64,000 nucleotides of DNA from Adiantum capillus-veneris. Taxonomy: Eukaryota > Streptophyta > Polypodiopsida > Polypodiales > Pteridaceae. The stretch spans positions 143,492,734-143,556,733 of the forward strand of contig CM043958.1 of the NCBI GenBank assembly GCA_014529385.2, in the 5' to 3' direction. The notes beneath the pieces were generated by a model. The model worked only from the letters and a program-made list of their open reading frames with translations. It did no database searches and had not been told where the DNA came from. Shown here in pieces: positions 1 through 11,370 of this stretch (positions are counted from its first letter, which is position 1; the number at the start of each line of letters is the position of its first letter). The translations under genes and the position numbers were made by a program.

Positions 1-1260
1 TTCTATTTACCAACTGGAATCCTTGATTAATATCTTTTGCATCTTTAACCTTCTCTGTTTCCTTTTGAACCTTGTTAGCTAGCTTAGGACAGTCCTTAAT
101 CAAGTGCCCCTGTCTAAGATAGTGAGTAAACAATCTTCTAAACATATAGTACTTGTCCCAACTAATCGTTTAGCATTGGTATCTACTTCTCTAAGCAGCC
201 GAGGGTCCCACTTAGGGTTAATTCCATTGGAAGGTTTCTGCCCCAAAACTTTGCCAATTTAAGCACCTTATGAAAGAATTTGATTGGGAAATCTGGAAAG
301 TCAACCTAGACAGGGTCTTGGAGGGTTTTCCCTTGGGGATCAAACCCCTTATGCCATTTGAAAACAGACATGGGATGTTTTTAATGAGCCACTGTCCTCT
401 GCTAATTACTTATAAAGCAATGAGCCACTGTCCTCTGCTAATTACTTATAAAGCAATGAGCCACTATCCTCTACTAATTACTTATAAAGCAATGTCAGCA
501 TCTTCAAAGAAGAAAAGGTAATAGTTGTTAGGTAAATATTGAACCTGTGCTCGAAATAGATTCCTGGCCTCCTACACTTGAGAAATCCACTGCTTTAGGA
601 TCTCTACAGGTGATCTCTACAGGTGGCCGATGCCATGACACAACCCAATTACAACCCTCTCCTGCAAATGTTTGAACCAATTATTCAACTCAATAGTACC
701 AACAATGACTTCACCTTCCTTACTGTCCTCTTCAAGGGAGTCATCAATATTGCCTTTATCTACAGATTCATTCCCTATTTCAATGTGTGTAGGTTTCTGA
801 GTACCTTGAGGTTTATCATCTACTGACAAATACTGGGGATTCACTTGATTGTCAATAGTAGCTTGAGCCTTGGGGAGGGTTGTCAATATTTTGAAAGACA
901 TTGGAAATCAATGAAAATTGCCCATTGAGTAGAGGGGAATGGGTATTTAGCTGGTTAGGCCTCTGAAGAGAAAAGGGGTGGACTGCAATGTTGCTGATTT
1001 GTCTTGTTGTTTGGGTAGACAGAGAGTTGAAGCGATCATGTTGGTGGTGCTGTTGCACAGCAAGAAATGGGCTGGGAGATGGCCTTGCTTGTACTGCATG
1101 AGCATATGAAAGGGGCCCTTGTGCTACAGCCCTGTATGATAGAATGTCGAGAGAGACTCTGAATCGATGCTTCTCCGTTTGGGGAAGAAGGGGATTGTGC
1201 AAGAACAATTTGAGTAGGGTTCACATGTCCATCGCTTCGGACACAACCATTTATCAGAGC
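1..1260 (-). pseudogene. LINE (non-LTR retrotransposon) ORF1 remnant, DUF4283 plus CCHC knuckle
   Basis: Read on the minus strand, the pieces follow the order of plant L1-type ORF1 proteins. An N-terminal low-complexity part with YAHAVQARPSP lies at about 1208-852. The start of a DUF4283-like domain, NNWFKHLQERVVIGLCHG, lies at about 700-620. Its middle, LPNNYYLFFFEDAD then SRGQWLI, lies at about 560-380. VFKWHKGFDPQGKTLQDP and VDFPDFPIKFFHKVLKLAKF follow at about 370-220. A zinc-knuckle end, GHLIKDCPKLAN, lies at about 120-60. Frames are broken by stops and shifts, so this is a dead copy cut by the window edge. DUF4283 followed by a CCHC knuckle is known from plant LINE ORF1 proteins that bind the element RNA. 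A domesticated DUF4283 gene is less likely given the decay. Confidence 0.6.
384..491. repeat. 36-bp tandem repeat, three copies
   Basis: Three head-to-tail 36-bp copies begin at 384, 420 and 456. The third has a few substitutions (ACTATCCTCTAC against ACTGTCCTCTGC). The period is 12 codons, so on the minus strand it repeats the SRGQWLI segment of the LINE ORF1 remnant without changing frame. There are no spacers, so this is not a CRISPR array. Confidence 0.9.
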
Positions 1261-1442
1261 GTCGTGTTGCAAGACTGCATGTGACCTTTCTGGGCTTTAG
1301 TGTTGAGGAGGACGGCGCTAGTAGCAGCTTCTCATAAGTGCCGAATTGCCTGCAGCCGTGTGGCACTGCTACGCTTTTTTGTTCCTGCCCGCAGCCGAAG
1401 CCCCCGGGGCCCTCTTACTGGGCTACACTCGAATCTACAACA

Positions 1443-4400
1443 ATGCAGAGCCGAGCGCACGTAGCCGGTCTTCTGTTGCTGTCGTCACTTCTCCTGCTGC
1501 TCTTCTCCTCCCTCACTAAGTCGGCCTCCCCCTTGCAAGCCTTATCAAGGGCCTGCACCCCTTCTGCAAATCTTCACAAACAGCCCACTCTCAACGTCTT
1601 CGTCACCGATCTTCCTCCCGAGCTCAACTATGGACTTCTACATGAATATTGGGACTTTCAAAGATCCAGCGATACAGAAAAGAGCTCAACAGATACTGGG
1701 CGAAGCTCGTCAATTTCAAGGGTTAAGATTTCAACAGGTTTGCCTTTGATTCATACGTGCGTGAGTGCGTGTGGTCATGTGTTCGCGTATGCGTGCATGT
1801 GCACAGGTCATTGTTGGATGCGTCTTGACAACTTCCTGTGGTGTCAACAGGTGAGTTTTTGACAAAGAGTGTTCATATCCCATTATATCCAGATGATCCC
1901 CTTATCAAACAGTACAGTGCAGAGTACTGGCTTTTGGGAGACCTGATCACCCCGGCAAATGAGCGGAGCAACTCTGTGGCTCGAAGAGTGTGGAACTCCT
2001 CATTGGCAGATGTCATATTTGTACCATTTTTCGCCACTTTGAGTGCTGAATTGCAACTCCATCAAGCCAAGGGGAAGTTTCGGCACAAAAAGGAAAATGC
2101 TGATTATGACCGTCAAGTTCGGGTGTTAGAATTAGTAAAGAATTCACCTGAGTGGAAGCGATCTCAAGGACGTGATCATGTCTTTGTTCTCACTGGTTAG
2201 TTTGATATTACTTAATTCCTTAGTCAAGCAATATTTCATCACCTATGAGCTACATTATCCGGAAGCTTGCTGATTTTTAGAAAGGGGGTCTATATGATGC
2301 ATTCAGAAGTTTCGGTCTTGCATTTGCGATTTTTGCCCTCAAGAGGACTCAAGAGGCCTTTGGACGTACATTGCTTTGAACTGAAAGGCAACGTTGCATG
2401 GACATGGTTTGTCCAATTTGGGTTATTGGCTTAGTTTTTTACAGCAGAGGAGACTTCGGGTGCTGTGTTATCAGCCTTGGATGTCTCTTGAACTTCTTGG
2501 TAGAGGTGGCTTTCTAATCTCACACAAAACCATTGGACTAAGTACTCTGTGGAGAGCTAGTCATAGTCACAGTCCTGTCAAAGCACCTCCACCTCCCCGA
2601 ACGAGATGATTAGAATTATGCATCATTCTAATGCCCACTTGCTGGACATAGTTGTTTTAGTGGTATCTGAGAATATTTGCCTTTAAAATGGATGGAGTCA
2701 ATTGAAAATTCTCTAGAGAAAAATGCCAACTTGCTTTCAACAGCAAGGGAGGCTTGGTGTGCTACATTGTTGGGAGCAAGACATGTTCCATTGTATCAGA
2801 GTAGCTCTACCATTGGGATTGGGACGATTAGAATTGTGCGTGATACTCACGCGAGCTTCATGCATGTCCTGACTGTAGACCGCTGCTGCGCCAAGGTGCT
2901 GTTTCGCAGGCTGCTGGCCTGTCAGCGGCTCCCCCCCCCCGCTCCCCGCTTTGTTTCCTTGTTTGCTGATTGTTTACTGCATTTTTGTTTGAGTCTTTTT
3001 GCTTTCTACGAGTTGCATGTGCTGTGTATTCTGCTTGTGCTTGCGTGTGAGGTGTGTGCTTGTTTGCTGTGCCTGTTTCTTGCCTGTTATTCTTGTTTTT
3101 CCCCTGTTTGTGGTTGAATGGGTATGCTGGGTGGTCTTGGTGGGTGTGGTGGATGTGCGTGTTGACATGCCAGGGATGGTTTGTGCCAGTGGGTGGTGGA
3201 TGTGTCTAATGTGGAGTGGAAGTGATTGATGGTGATTGCTCAGGATGAGTGCTTAGTGCGTACTCAAGGTTCCTTTTACTGCATGAGAGAGTTTCTTTTA
3301 CTTCATGAGAGAGATTTGCAATAGACTAGAGAGAGGAGAGAATGATACTTTGAGTGAAGGTTTTGTGCGTGAAGAGAGAGAAAGAAGGCTAACACGAGGT
3401 GGGGGTTTGGTGGGGTCCCAAACCCCCCTCCACGGGCCCCCCTCTCTATCGCTAGAGAGATATTTGCTTTAGATTGCATAAATGTTGATACAATGGATCT
3501 AGATGTCGAGATGTTGATGGGATCTAGCTGTAGATGCTTGGATCTGCAAGGCTGAGAGTTGAAAACTGAAAACACGGGGTGATCTGTGAGGCTCAATTTA
3601 AAAACGTTGGTACCGTGGTGGAGATGGTAGCGCTAGGGCTGATTTGTACACCGAGGTGTCTACTCCCAAAAACGTTGAAGGGATGCTTGTGCTACCTGCA
3701 CTTGTATTGCAGGTACTCGATATGTGTTGAAGAGGTGATTCCTAGGGTCACCTATATAGGTATAGAAGCTCACCTATATAGGTAAATATATAGGTAAAGG
3801 AAGCTGGGTCGAGAAGATGCTGCAAGAGCCCTCACGACTTTTAATAATGCTGCTAGAGCCTAGTATGTCAATTATTAATAAGTTATGAACCTATCAATAA
3901 GAGGTGCTTCGTATGTAGCTACTACCTAGGCTTGGTACTAATGATTCTGTATAGAAACACCTACGAGTGCCTACACCTAGCAGACATTTGTTGTGCTCAT
4001 GTGCAATCAGAGGGTATGCAACTACTCTAAAGTGCTTGGACATGCACGTCCAATGTATAGACTCACGAAGGTTCCATAACACCTTTGAGGTTGTCCTAAA
4101 TCTTAGAAGTGTGAGTTACAACTTGTCCACATGCACATAGGGTTACACGTGACATCCCCCTTTTTATGGTGAGATACTGGCACTGAGTTGCATGGTTTCC
4201 TTGTAGTCTGTCAACAACTCAGGGTAGTTTGTGAAGAAATCTTTGTTGACCCCAAGGTGGTACAGAACGTATTGTACGTGGCGTATATATACGTACTTCC
4301 GTATAGGAATTTTTTTGATGTACGTAAAAATATGTACTTGTCACAAAACAGGAGCGTACACGAGCACTTAGAAATCTGAAAAATAAAATACTTTGCAAAA

Positions 4401-7400
4401 GTGACAGAAGGGAGAAGATCGACACAGTATTGGGGACCAGAAGATGGGCTGGTCTCCCCCCGTCAAGAGTATTCTTTATTCAGGGAGAATTCTTATACAA
4501 GCATGAGAACCCGAGGAAACCCCTCCGTTCTGTAATCTTAGACCCGAAGGTCGTGCTTTCCCGTAAAGGGCTTGGGCACAAGGCCGTTCCTTCCCGTAAG
4601 GGACTTAGGCGTGAAGCCGTACTCTCCCCTAAGGGACTTAGGCGTGAAGCCGTACTTCCCGTGAGGGGCTTTCCCGTAAGATGGGAGATTCCTGCAAAAC
4701 AAACCACACAAAGCAATAATTCTAAATGCGTATCAACACCTTATACCTGTCGCTCCTTGCTCGGAAAAACGACCTCCGTACTCAGTCGTCACACGAACAC
4801 TTGCAATTTCCGTCGCCAACCCTTGCTCCAGAATCCCAGCGCTAGCTCCTTCTGCTGCTTCCGGCATGTGTAAAACTGAAACACTTGCTGTCCTTTTATA
4901 GGCCCTTGCACCCGGCGGGAATAGGAGCCGAAAAAGCAGAACCCTGGCGTCCCTAGAGAGAGGAGAGAGAGAGATCGTTGAATCTGGCTTGGTAGCTTAT
5001 TAGCGCTGAGCTTTTTTAGAGAGCCTTGCTTTATTTTATTATAAGAGGGCCGGTCACTTAAAAGTGACCGGCCACTTAATAAAATAAAGTGTGAACCTGT
5101 TCAAACTTTAAAAACTCACTTAGTTAGTGAAAATAATGCTACACGAACACATTCCAGGCGTCCCCGGGTGCAGAACACGGGCACATATGCAATGCAGACA
5201 CAGACTCCTCGCGGGAAAGCATCTGCCCTCTCGCGAATGTTCCTGCTTTTCGTAAAAAGCTTCATTGAACCCATATTTATTCTTGTGCCTGCGTACTTAC
5301 GCGTATTTTCTTACTCAGTTCGGATTTCCTCCGTAGCCTACTGAATGCCCCCTTACTGATGCACCCGTCACCCATCATGTGACGCATCAGGGGCACTCGT
5401 AACCCGGCCCTTTCCACCGAACTTACGGAAACTCCTTCGCGATGTTTACCGTCACCCATCAAGTGACACATCAGAGTTGTCCGTTCTTGATGGTACTTCT
5501 TATAGCTACAATCTTTTAACAGTTCTTAGTGTACACAATAAAATATCCTAGAAAAAGAAATTAACCATTAAAAGAAAAAGAATAGTCCAATTAGCATCAA
5601 TACTCTTGCAAAAAAACCGCAAAGTACTAAATTTTCTAGGACATTTCCAATAAAAAACAAGAGAGAAGGCAACAGATTGTAGAGACATTAAACTCTCTGC
5701 ACCTTGGTTACACACGTCTACAAATTGTAGCTAAAAAATTGCTCGCAAAGTTTGGGCGAAACTCGCAGCCACGCAATAGAGTTGGCCAATTTTTTTTTTA
5801 AAAAAAATGCAACGTACAGATCATTTTGTACGTTATGTTCCATACGTACGTTTTGATCCTACCTTGGTTGACCCACAGTGCCGTGGGTTCCTCGATCCTT
5901 GAACTTCAAAAAGTATTCTTTTCAGACGCGTCTGATTGGGCAACCATACGTCCGGGTGCGTCCGCGTGAGATTGGAGTGAGAATGAGGATTTCGGACGTG
6001 GGCAGGGCCGATTTGACGATGTGGCATTTTTTTCTCCCAAAGGTCACATTTGCCCGTAAACGCCTCTGCGCGAGTCTTCTAGAGTCTGCCGCGCTACACT
6101 TTCTGCACAGCCGTGACCCGATTGAGGCCATTGTGGGCTTGAGCCCGTGAGCCCTACCCACACACTCTCTCCTGCGGTGCTCTCCTTTTACCCGTGGGCT
6201 GCTCCTGAAGCCTCCACTTTGTCAAGGTTTGAAGTTTGAACTTTGCACTGTGCAGATGGGCCGAGTGAAGCGTCCCGAATGGCAGTATGTGGAACAATTG
6301 AAGCCTCAAAAGAAAGAGCAATTTACATGTAAATGCAAGTATTGTGGGCATACTTGGGACGGAGGTCCTCTTGTATTTGTGCACATTTATTGTCCATCTC
6401 TGGCCATGGTGTAGGCCCATGTGAGAGTGTGCCAGAGGACGTCAAAGAGGTGGTCACAAGATTGCTTGTAGATGTAAAGAATGATGGGAAGGACCTACCC
6501 AAATGCATATGTAGATGCCTTGGTGGATGATTTGGAAGGTAATGCCTCTCTATCTCAAGGAGGTGCCTCAGGCTCAATGAGTACACATGCATCAGGGAGT
6601 GCACATGTAAGTGCCACTGGGACTTCGGCTTCCAAATCATATGTGGGGTCCTCAAGCAAGAAGAGGAAGGCTGCACAAGGGCCTTTGGCAAGTGCATTTA
6701 GCTTGCAAGCACGCAAGCAAGCAGATCAAGCCTTGCGCAGGTTTTTTTATGCAGAGGACATTCCTGAATGGAAAGTGCGGAGTTCTTTCTTTTTGGAAAT
6801 GGTCAAGGCAATTGGACAAGTTGGTCTATCTTATGTGCCTCCCACATACAATGCTTTGCGCACCACAGAGTTAAATGATGAGGTCAATGCATTGGTCATG
6901 AGATCATGAGTGTGCGCGAGAAATGGAAGAAACATGGATGCACAATTGTATGTGATGGATGGCCTGACACTAGACGCAGGTCTATCATTAACTTTCTTGC
7001 ATGCTCTAACATTATCACGTGACACATCCAACCTTGTGTGTCCGTGGACAAGCTACAGCATAGCAAGGGTTCAGTCAGTCCCAGTCTAGATTTAGAAGTG
7101 ATCTGGCACTTTTGTGAGTCTATTCGTAGACCGTGCATGCCCAGTCACTTAGTGTAGATGCATATCCTGTGGTTGCACATAGCATGATCATAAGCATTCC
7201 CATCAAAATCCATCAGAATTAGTTAGGGGAATTTTCTAGTGCATTTAGCCTATTTTACCTATTTTTGGCATTTTTCACTTATTAATTTAAGTGACTTTCC
7301 AACAAAAGTAGGTAGGGCAATTTGGGCAAGAAAATATATAAGCAAATCAAAGTTAGCTCTAAATGGCAAAAGAGGCAACAGGAGCCAAGCTCCGCAGGCA

Positions 7401-9711
7401 ACTTCTCAGCAAGACCAAGCCTTGGTGGAACTTCCCTCCAAGCAGCAGATCCCCCTTCCACTAGCGTTTTTGCAAAGCACCTCAATCTAGTGTTTTCAGC
7501 ATCTGCACCCTCGCTAGCAAGTCCCAGCAGATAGCGTTTTTGCATTAGATTTCCCCGCAGCATCCCACAGCACCTGGCGTTTTGTCATCAGCATACCTAG
7601 CGTTTTTTGCAACTTCAGCCTCTAGCGTTTTTGGTCCAAATTTTAGCCCTTTGCAGATTCAGCATGCAGCGTTTTTCATCAGTGAAGTACCTGCAATTTC
7701 AGCCCTAAAAGAGTAGCAGATTCAGCCCAGAAAGACCATCAGTTTTCAGCCTTAAGAACCTCAGTTTTCAGCCCTAAACCTGCAGATTTTCAGCGTCAAA
7801 GACCCATAGAAACAGCCCCCAAAATCAACGTTTTTGGACTAGTCGTAGATTTCAGCCCATAGCGTTTTTGGACAGTAGATACAAGATTGCAGATTTCAGC
7901 CCTAGTGTCGTCCTCGTCATCCCCGTCGTCGTTGTCAACATAGCCTAGACTTGCATTAGTCTCATGCATTGCATTCGTACCAGATTGTGCAATCATAAGT
8001 AGACCACTCTCGCCGACGAGAGTGAGGCCTTCGGAGGAGGGTTTTACAACGTCTCTGGTGTCGTATCTCTCTTCTCTTTCCATCTCTCAGTCTCATACAC
8101 TTGCACGCACAGTGTCCATTCACTTTGTTTGTAATCATTGCATTCTCTCATTAAGAACGGAAGGCTCTACCTTCCATAAGAGCAAAAGGAACCTTGAGCA
8201 CAGTTCGGAGCACTCATCTTGAGCAAAGCGCAAACATTCATTCCGCTGCACCTAACAAACATGCTCCTGGAAGATGGCACCCACCGGATAGGAATCTGAA
8301 ATCTAACAATATATACTGTACAAGGTGTGAGTGAAAACAGTAGTTTCCGTCTTTCAATTTTTACGTGTGCAGAGTGTTTGGTGCATGCCTGATAAAGGTT
8401 ACGAATTCATCATCCAGTTGACATTTATTTTAAGGCCTCATGACTATTGACTCTTGCTATCCATCATACAAGAAACTCTAATGAGTTGCTGATACTCTAT
8501 TGGATTCTCGAACTGGGTAGTGTAGCCTATTTAATAAGTTTCTTACGAGGTATCTGCCGACATGAAACTCATTTGCAATCCTACTTCCTTGTATTCTTAG
8601 TGTAGCTTCTTCACATATTTATTTGAAAGACAAATATAAGTCCATTGTACCTAACTTACTGGAGGTTTCTCAGGGACTTTCTTGCGTTTATTTGGGAGAA
8701 TTGGGCTTTTGAGAGCTGCACTTGTCTGTTTTTAGCAGTTAACAGTACTTGCTTGATACTCTGATTCCAGAGATCCTGTAAATGATGGGAAAATGAGGTT
8801 GGAATGCCCTGTTTGGCAGACCCAGTGGCCATGTGGCACGTGCGGTCCGAAATTGCTCCAGCTGTGCTTCTCACTGTTGATTTTGGAGGATGGTACATGG
8901 AAGATGCGAAGGAGGTAGAGAACCAAGAGGGACCTTTGGATGTCATATCCCACAGGCAAGTGTCCTTATTAAAGGATGTCATTGTTCCTTACACTCACTT
9001 GCTCCCCCCTTTGCACCCAGCTGATGATAAGCAGCGGGGTACTCTTCTTTATTTCAAAGGAGCGAGGCACCGGCACAGGGTAATGTATACTACCTGGTCA
9101 ATTTCATTAATTCTCTAGTGTGATTGGGCTTCTCTGAATAACCTTGGCTGTTTCCTTTCTGTTAGACCGGTCTTGTCCGTGACAAGCTGTGGGCCCTTCT
9201 GAAGGACGAACCTGGAGTTGTCTTTGAGGAAGGGTTTCCTAATAAAACAGGAAGAGAGCAAGCTTTGAAGGGAATGCGCAGTGCTGATTTTTGCCTGCAT
9301 CCAGCAGGTGACACACCTACCTCATGCAGACTATTTGATGCAGTTATGAGCCTGTGTATACCTGTCATTGTTAGCGATAGCATTGAACTGCCTTTTGAGG
9401 GGGTGCTTGATTATACAGAGTTCTCTCTCTTTGTGGCGGTTCATAATGCTTTACAGCCGAAATTTTTGGTTAATTATCTCAAGGGCATCTCTGCGCAGCG
9501 GAAAAGGTCGATGCGGACTCGTCTTGCCAATGCTCAGCAGTTTTTTGAATATGACAATGGGTATCCTGGTGGAATTGGGCCTGTTAAAGGGGCTGTGAAT
9601 GCAATCTGGAATAAAGTGTCTGACAAAGTCCCTGCCATTAAGGAAGCAGTTGCAAGAGAGAGAAGAAAACCTTTAGACGTTTCAGTTCCTGCCCGCTGCC
9701 AATGTTTGTGA
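1443..9711 (+). CDS. GT47 exostosin-family glycosyltransferase (four exons, type II Golgi membrane protein)
   Basis: Exons read as 1443-1737, 1851-2195, 8820-9079 and 9166-9711 (TGA). All introns are GT-AG, the phases agree, and the total is 1446 nt, giving 481 aa. The ATG at 1443 is chosen because a short N-terminus and a leucine-rich signal anchor (about residues 7-25) follow at once; upstream frame has no ATG. GT47 landmarks in order: LNVFVTDLPPELNYGLLHEYW; YPDDPLIKQYSAEYWLLGDL; NSSLADVIFVPFFATLSAE; EWKRSQGRDHVFVLT; DPVAMWHV; VIVPYTHLLPPL; LLYFKGARHRHR; FCLHPAGDTPTSCRLFDA; PVIVSDSIELPFE; and the C-terminus RERRKPLDVSVPARCQC. From memory it best matches the Arabidopsis At1g67410 group. GT47 enzymes of this type transfer sugars to wall polysaccharides in the Golgi; the donor and acceptor of this one are not known to me. 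No disabling change seen. Confidence 0.9.
4141..4166 (-). other. Possible LTR edge with polypurine tract (minus strand)
   Basis: On the minus strand, an A/G run (AAAAAGGGGGA) is followed at once by TGTCACGTGTAACCC. A polypurine tract touching a TG dinucleotide is how a 3' LTR normally begins. The LTR body would then extend to lower coordinates (towards about 3600), where short CCTATATAGG-like repeats lie at about 3745-3800. No second LTR copy or coding region was found, so this is a weak call. Confidence 0.3.
4545..4690. repeat. Imperfect ~35-bp tandem repeats
   Basis: Four degenerate copies of a unit containing CCGTAAGGGACTTAGGCGTGAA (split here: CCGTAAGGGACTTA then GGCGTGAAGCCGT) run head to tail. 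Two neighbouring copies share GGACTTAGGCGTGAAGCCGT exactly. The array lies in the large intron, inside a possible LTR-derived segment. No function is visible. Confidence 0.7.
4891..4901 (-). promoter_or_regulatory. TATA-like box on minus strand, perhaps of a solo LTR
   Basis: The minus strand reads GGGCCTATAAAAGGACAGC, a strong plant TATA box. About 400 nt further down the same strand lies CTGAATAAAG (near 4478), a polyadenylation-like signal. TATA then AATAAA at this spacing is typical of the U3-R part of an LTR. I found no paired LTR or target duplication. Confidence 0.3.
5029..5089. repeat. 61-bp nested palindrome
   Basis: The outer arms CTTTATTTTATT (5029-5040) and AATAAAATAAAG (5078-5089) are perfect complements. 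The inner arms GGCCGGTCACTT (5048-5059) and AAGTGACCGGCC (5062-5073) are also perfect, with a 2-nt centre. The spacers between outer and inner arms are 7 and 4 nt. It could extrude as a cruciform or be the relic of a small foldback transposon. Confidence 0.9.
6256..7022 (+). pseudogene. hAT-like transposase N-terminal fragment (BED finger plus DUF659 start)
   Basis: The plus strand reads a degenerate BED-type zinc finger, with CKCKYCGHTW near 6330 and, after a frame change, GHGVGPCESVPEDVKEVV near 6400. A linker rich in S, G and K follows (6540-6680). Next comes RKQADQALRRFFYAEDIPEW, then VGLSYVPPTYNALRTTEL near 6820-6880, and after another frame change KHGCTIVCDGWPDTRRRSII near 6930-6990. 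This order (BED finger, hydrophobic YVPPxYNxLR block, GCTIxxDGW block) is that of DUF659 hAT transposases, DNA-cutting enzymes of class II elements. The catalytic and dimerisation parts downstream are missing. It sits inside the GT47 intron. Confidence 0.65.
7462..7870. repeat. Dispersed-motif array: TAGCGTTTTT and TTTCAGCCC
   Basis: At least seven copies of (T)AGCGTTTTT/GGCGTTTT-like decamers and many TTTCAGCCC/GATTCAGCCC blocks alternate at irregular spacing. There is no constant period and no long open frame. It may be a decayed minisatellite or an untranslated part of a retroelement. Confidence 0.55.
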
Positions 9712-11180
9712 ACTTGTGCAGACTTCATTGTTTTTATATAGAGTTTGTCCATTTTCAGCTGAACTGAGGTACATCAAACATGATGCCTTGAAATTTGTAG
9801 AGAGAGAGAGAGAGCACTACCCTCATTTTATGGTCAGTGCGAAGCCAAATTCGTATATGTTGATAGGGAAGTCTGTTCTATGTAAATTAGGTTGAACATC
9901 TTCATTTGAGGTTTTAGCTGACTAAACAGAGGCTTGAATGCAATATATGAATTGTTTAAGTCCTAAATGGAGTCGTCGACTTATTCTAGACAGAGTTACA
10001 TCCACAACATAAGTCAAATAAACTCATCAAATTGCGCTTGGACAGCATTGGCCTTGCACATATCATAAGCAGTGTATCAACATCCGCAGCAACAGCCTTG
10101 ATCCAGTCCTAATCGTGCAACTGACATCTGTGAAGCTGGAAGAAGACGAGCCTGAATGAGAAGGGTCTAAGGCTCCTTTATGCAATTTTTCTGGCCATGT
10201 TCACACACCTGGGTTTCATTTGCTGGTTAGGTATCTGAAGTTTGAATCTTGTACTTATTTTGACATTGTTTTATTGTGGTTTTCTTTGCCTGAATGGCTT
10301 TCTTCTTTGAAAGGTGATTTGTGCAAAATGTACTAAATCGATCTATTATAGTCAAACATTGCGTGTTCCTTGCAGAAGAGGTAACAATGTAGCTCTCTGT
10401 TCTATCATATGTTTGCGACGTGTCCTATCCTGTACCGCCTATAGGTTGCACAAAAGAGCGATTGTTTGCTGTTATTTCATTATTCCTATATGCAACTGTA
10501 GCATGGTTAACTACACAGAGGTATGGCTTGTTGCCCAGTTACAACTTATGTTGTGCATTTTTGTGAACTGCTGATGTCTCAATGCTATGCAAGGTGCTTG
10601 GAAGTGTTGTAAGGCAGCATATGTTAATGAGTAACATTTATGTAGCTGCTGGCATGCAAGTGGTGGCACAAAACATTGAATGCATGAGAATGAATGATGC
10701 CCGTAAGCGTCCACCGATGCAAGCGGAGAGGCTCAATAATAGACCATAACTAGGAACCACTACTTCAAAAGGGGTAACTTTAAAGACTATTTTTCTCTTT
10801 ATCAATTCAAAGTTATACTTTCTTCAAAAAAAAAAAATAACTTTAAATACTGAAGATTTTTTTGCAGTCTCTACAAAGTGCTGAATATGGCCAAATTCAA
10901 AACTACACACAACTAAGTTGAGAATTGAGTCAAATGGGAGGCTATCTAGGCAAGACTACACGTAGAGGAAGCTAGCCTCCAGCAAAACCTGGCACGAGAG
11001 AGTAAAAAGGAGGCTCAAAAACCAAACAAAGGTTTTTGACGTGAGTTTTAGTTATATACAAGCAACACCTCAAACATCACACATATGAATACATAAGGTA
11101 AATCGTTGAATCAAAGCTAACAAATACCACACGAAGAAGACCACTCTATTTTGTCACAGATTGTCCATATCCACATCTCT
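9712..11180. other. GT47 3' flank, no gene seen
   Basis: This is A/T-rich sequence downstream of the GT47 stop codon, presumably holding its 3' UTR. No recognisable coding region or RNA gene was found. A minor feature is an 8-bp inverted pair GGAGGCTA/TAGCCTCC near 10937-10977. Confidence 0.5.
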
Positions 11181-11195
11181 CCCCCCCCCCCCCGC

Positions 11196-11285
<90 letters not shown>
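11181..11285. repeat. Composite microsatellite C(n)-(CT)n-(AT)n-(AC)n
   Basis: Four simple tracts run one into the next, from poly-C through CT and AT to AC, ending exactly where the first PLE unit begins (AAAATAGCATGAGG). Each step changes one base of the dinucleotide. Confidence 0.95.
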
Positions 11286-11289
<4 letters not shown>

Positions 11290-11370
11290 AGCATGAGGTC
11301 TTTCCTCTGACTCTTGTGTTACATGGGACAAAAAGAAGCAGGGCTGATAAGTATTTTGGGAGCCCCTCAT

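Larger units (their letters stand above)
2196..8819 (+). other. Giant intron 2 of the GT47 gene (6.6 kb)
   Basis: The donor is ACTG|GTTAG at 2195/2196 and the acceptor TTTGGCAG|ACCC at 8819/8820. Joining there restores the conserved LT-DPVAMWHV junction of the family. The two other introns are only 113 bp (1738-1850) and 86 bp (9080-9165), so this one has been inflated by insertions. From 2200 to 4140, 5540 to 6220 and 7880 to 8819 I see no gene. A T-rich, C-tract-bearing stretch lies at 2880-3240, and 3401-3427 is a G/C-rich hairpin with 10-bp arms (GGGGGTTTGG and CCAAACCCCC). Confidence 0.85.

Noticed and set aside
384-491. Regular 36-bp direct repeats that could suggest a CRISPR array
   Set aside because: There are no spacers between copies, and this is plant nuclear DNA inside a LINE remnant.
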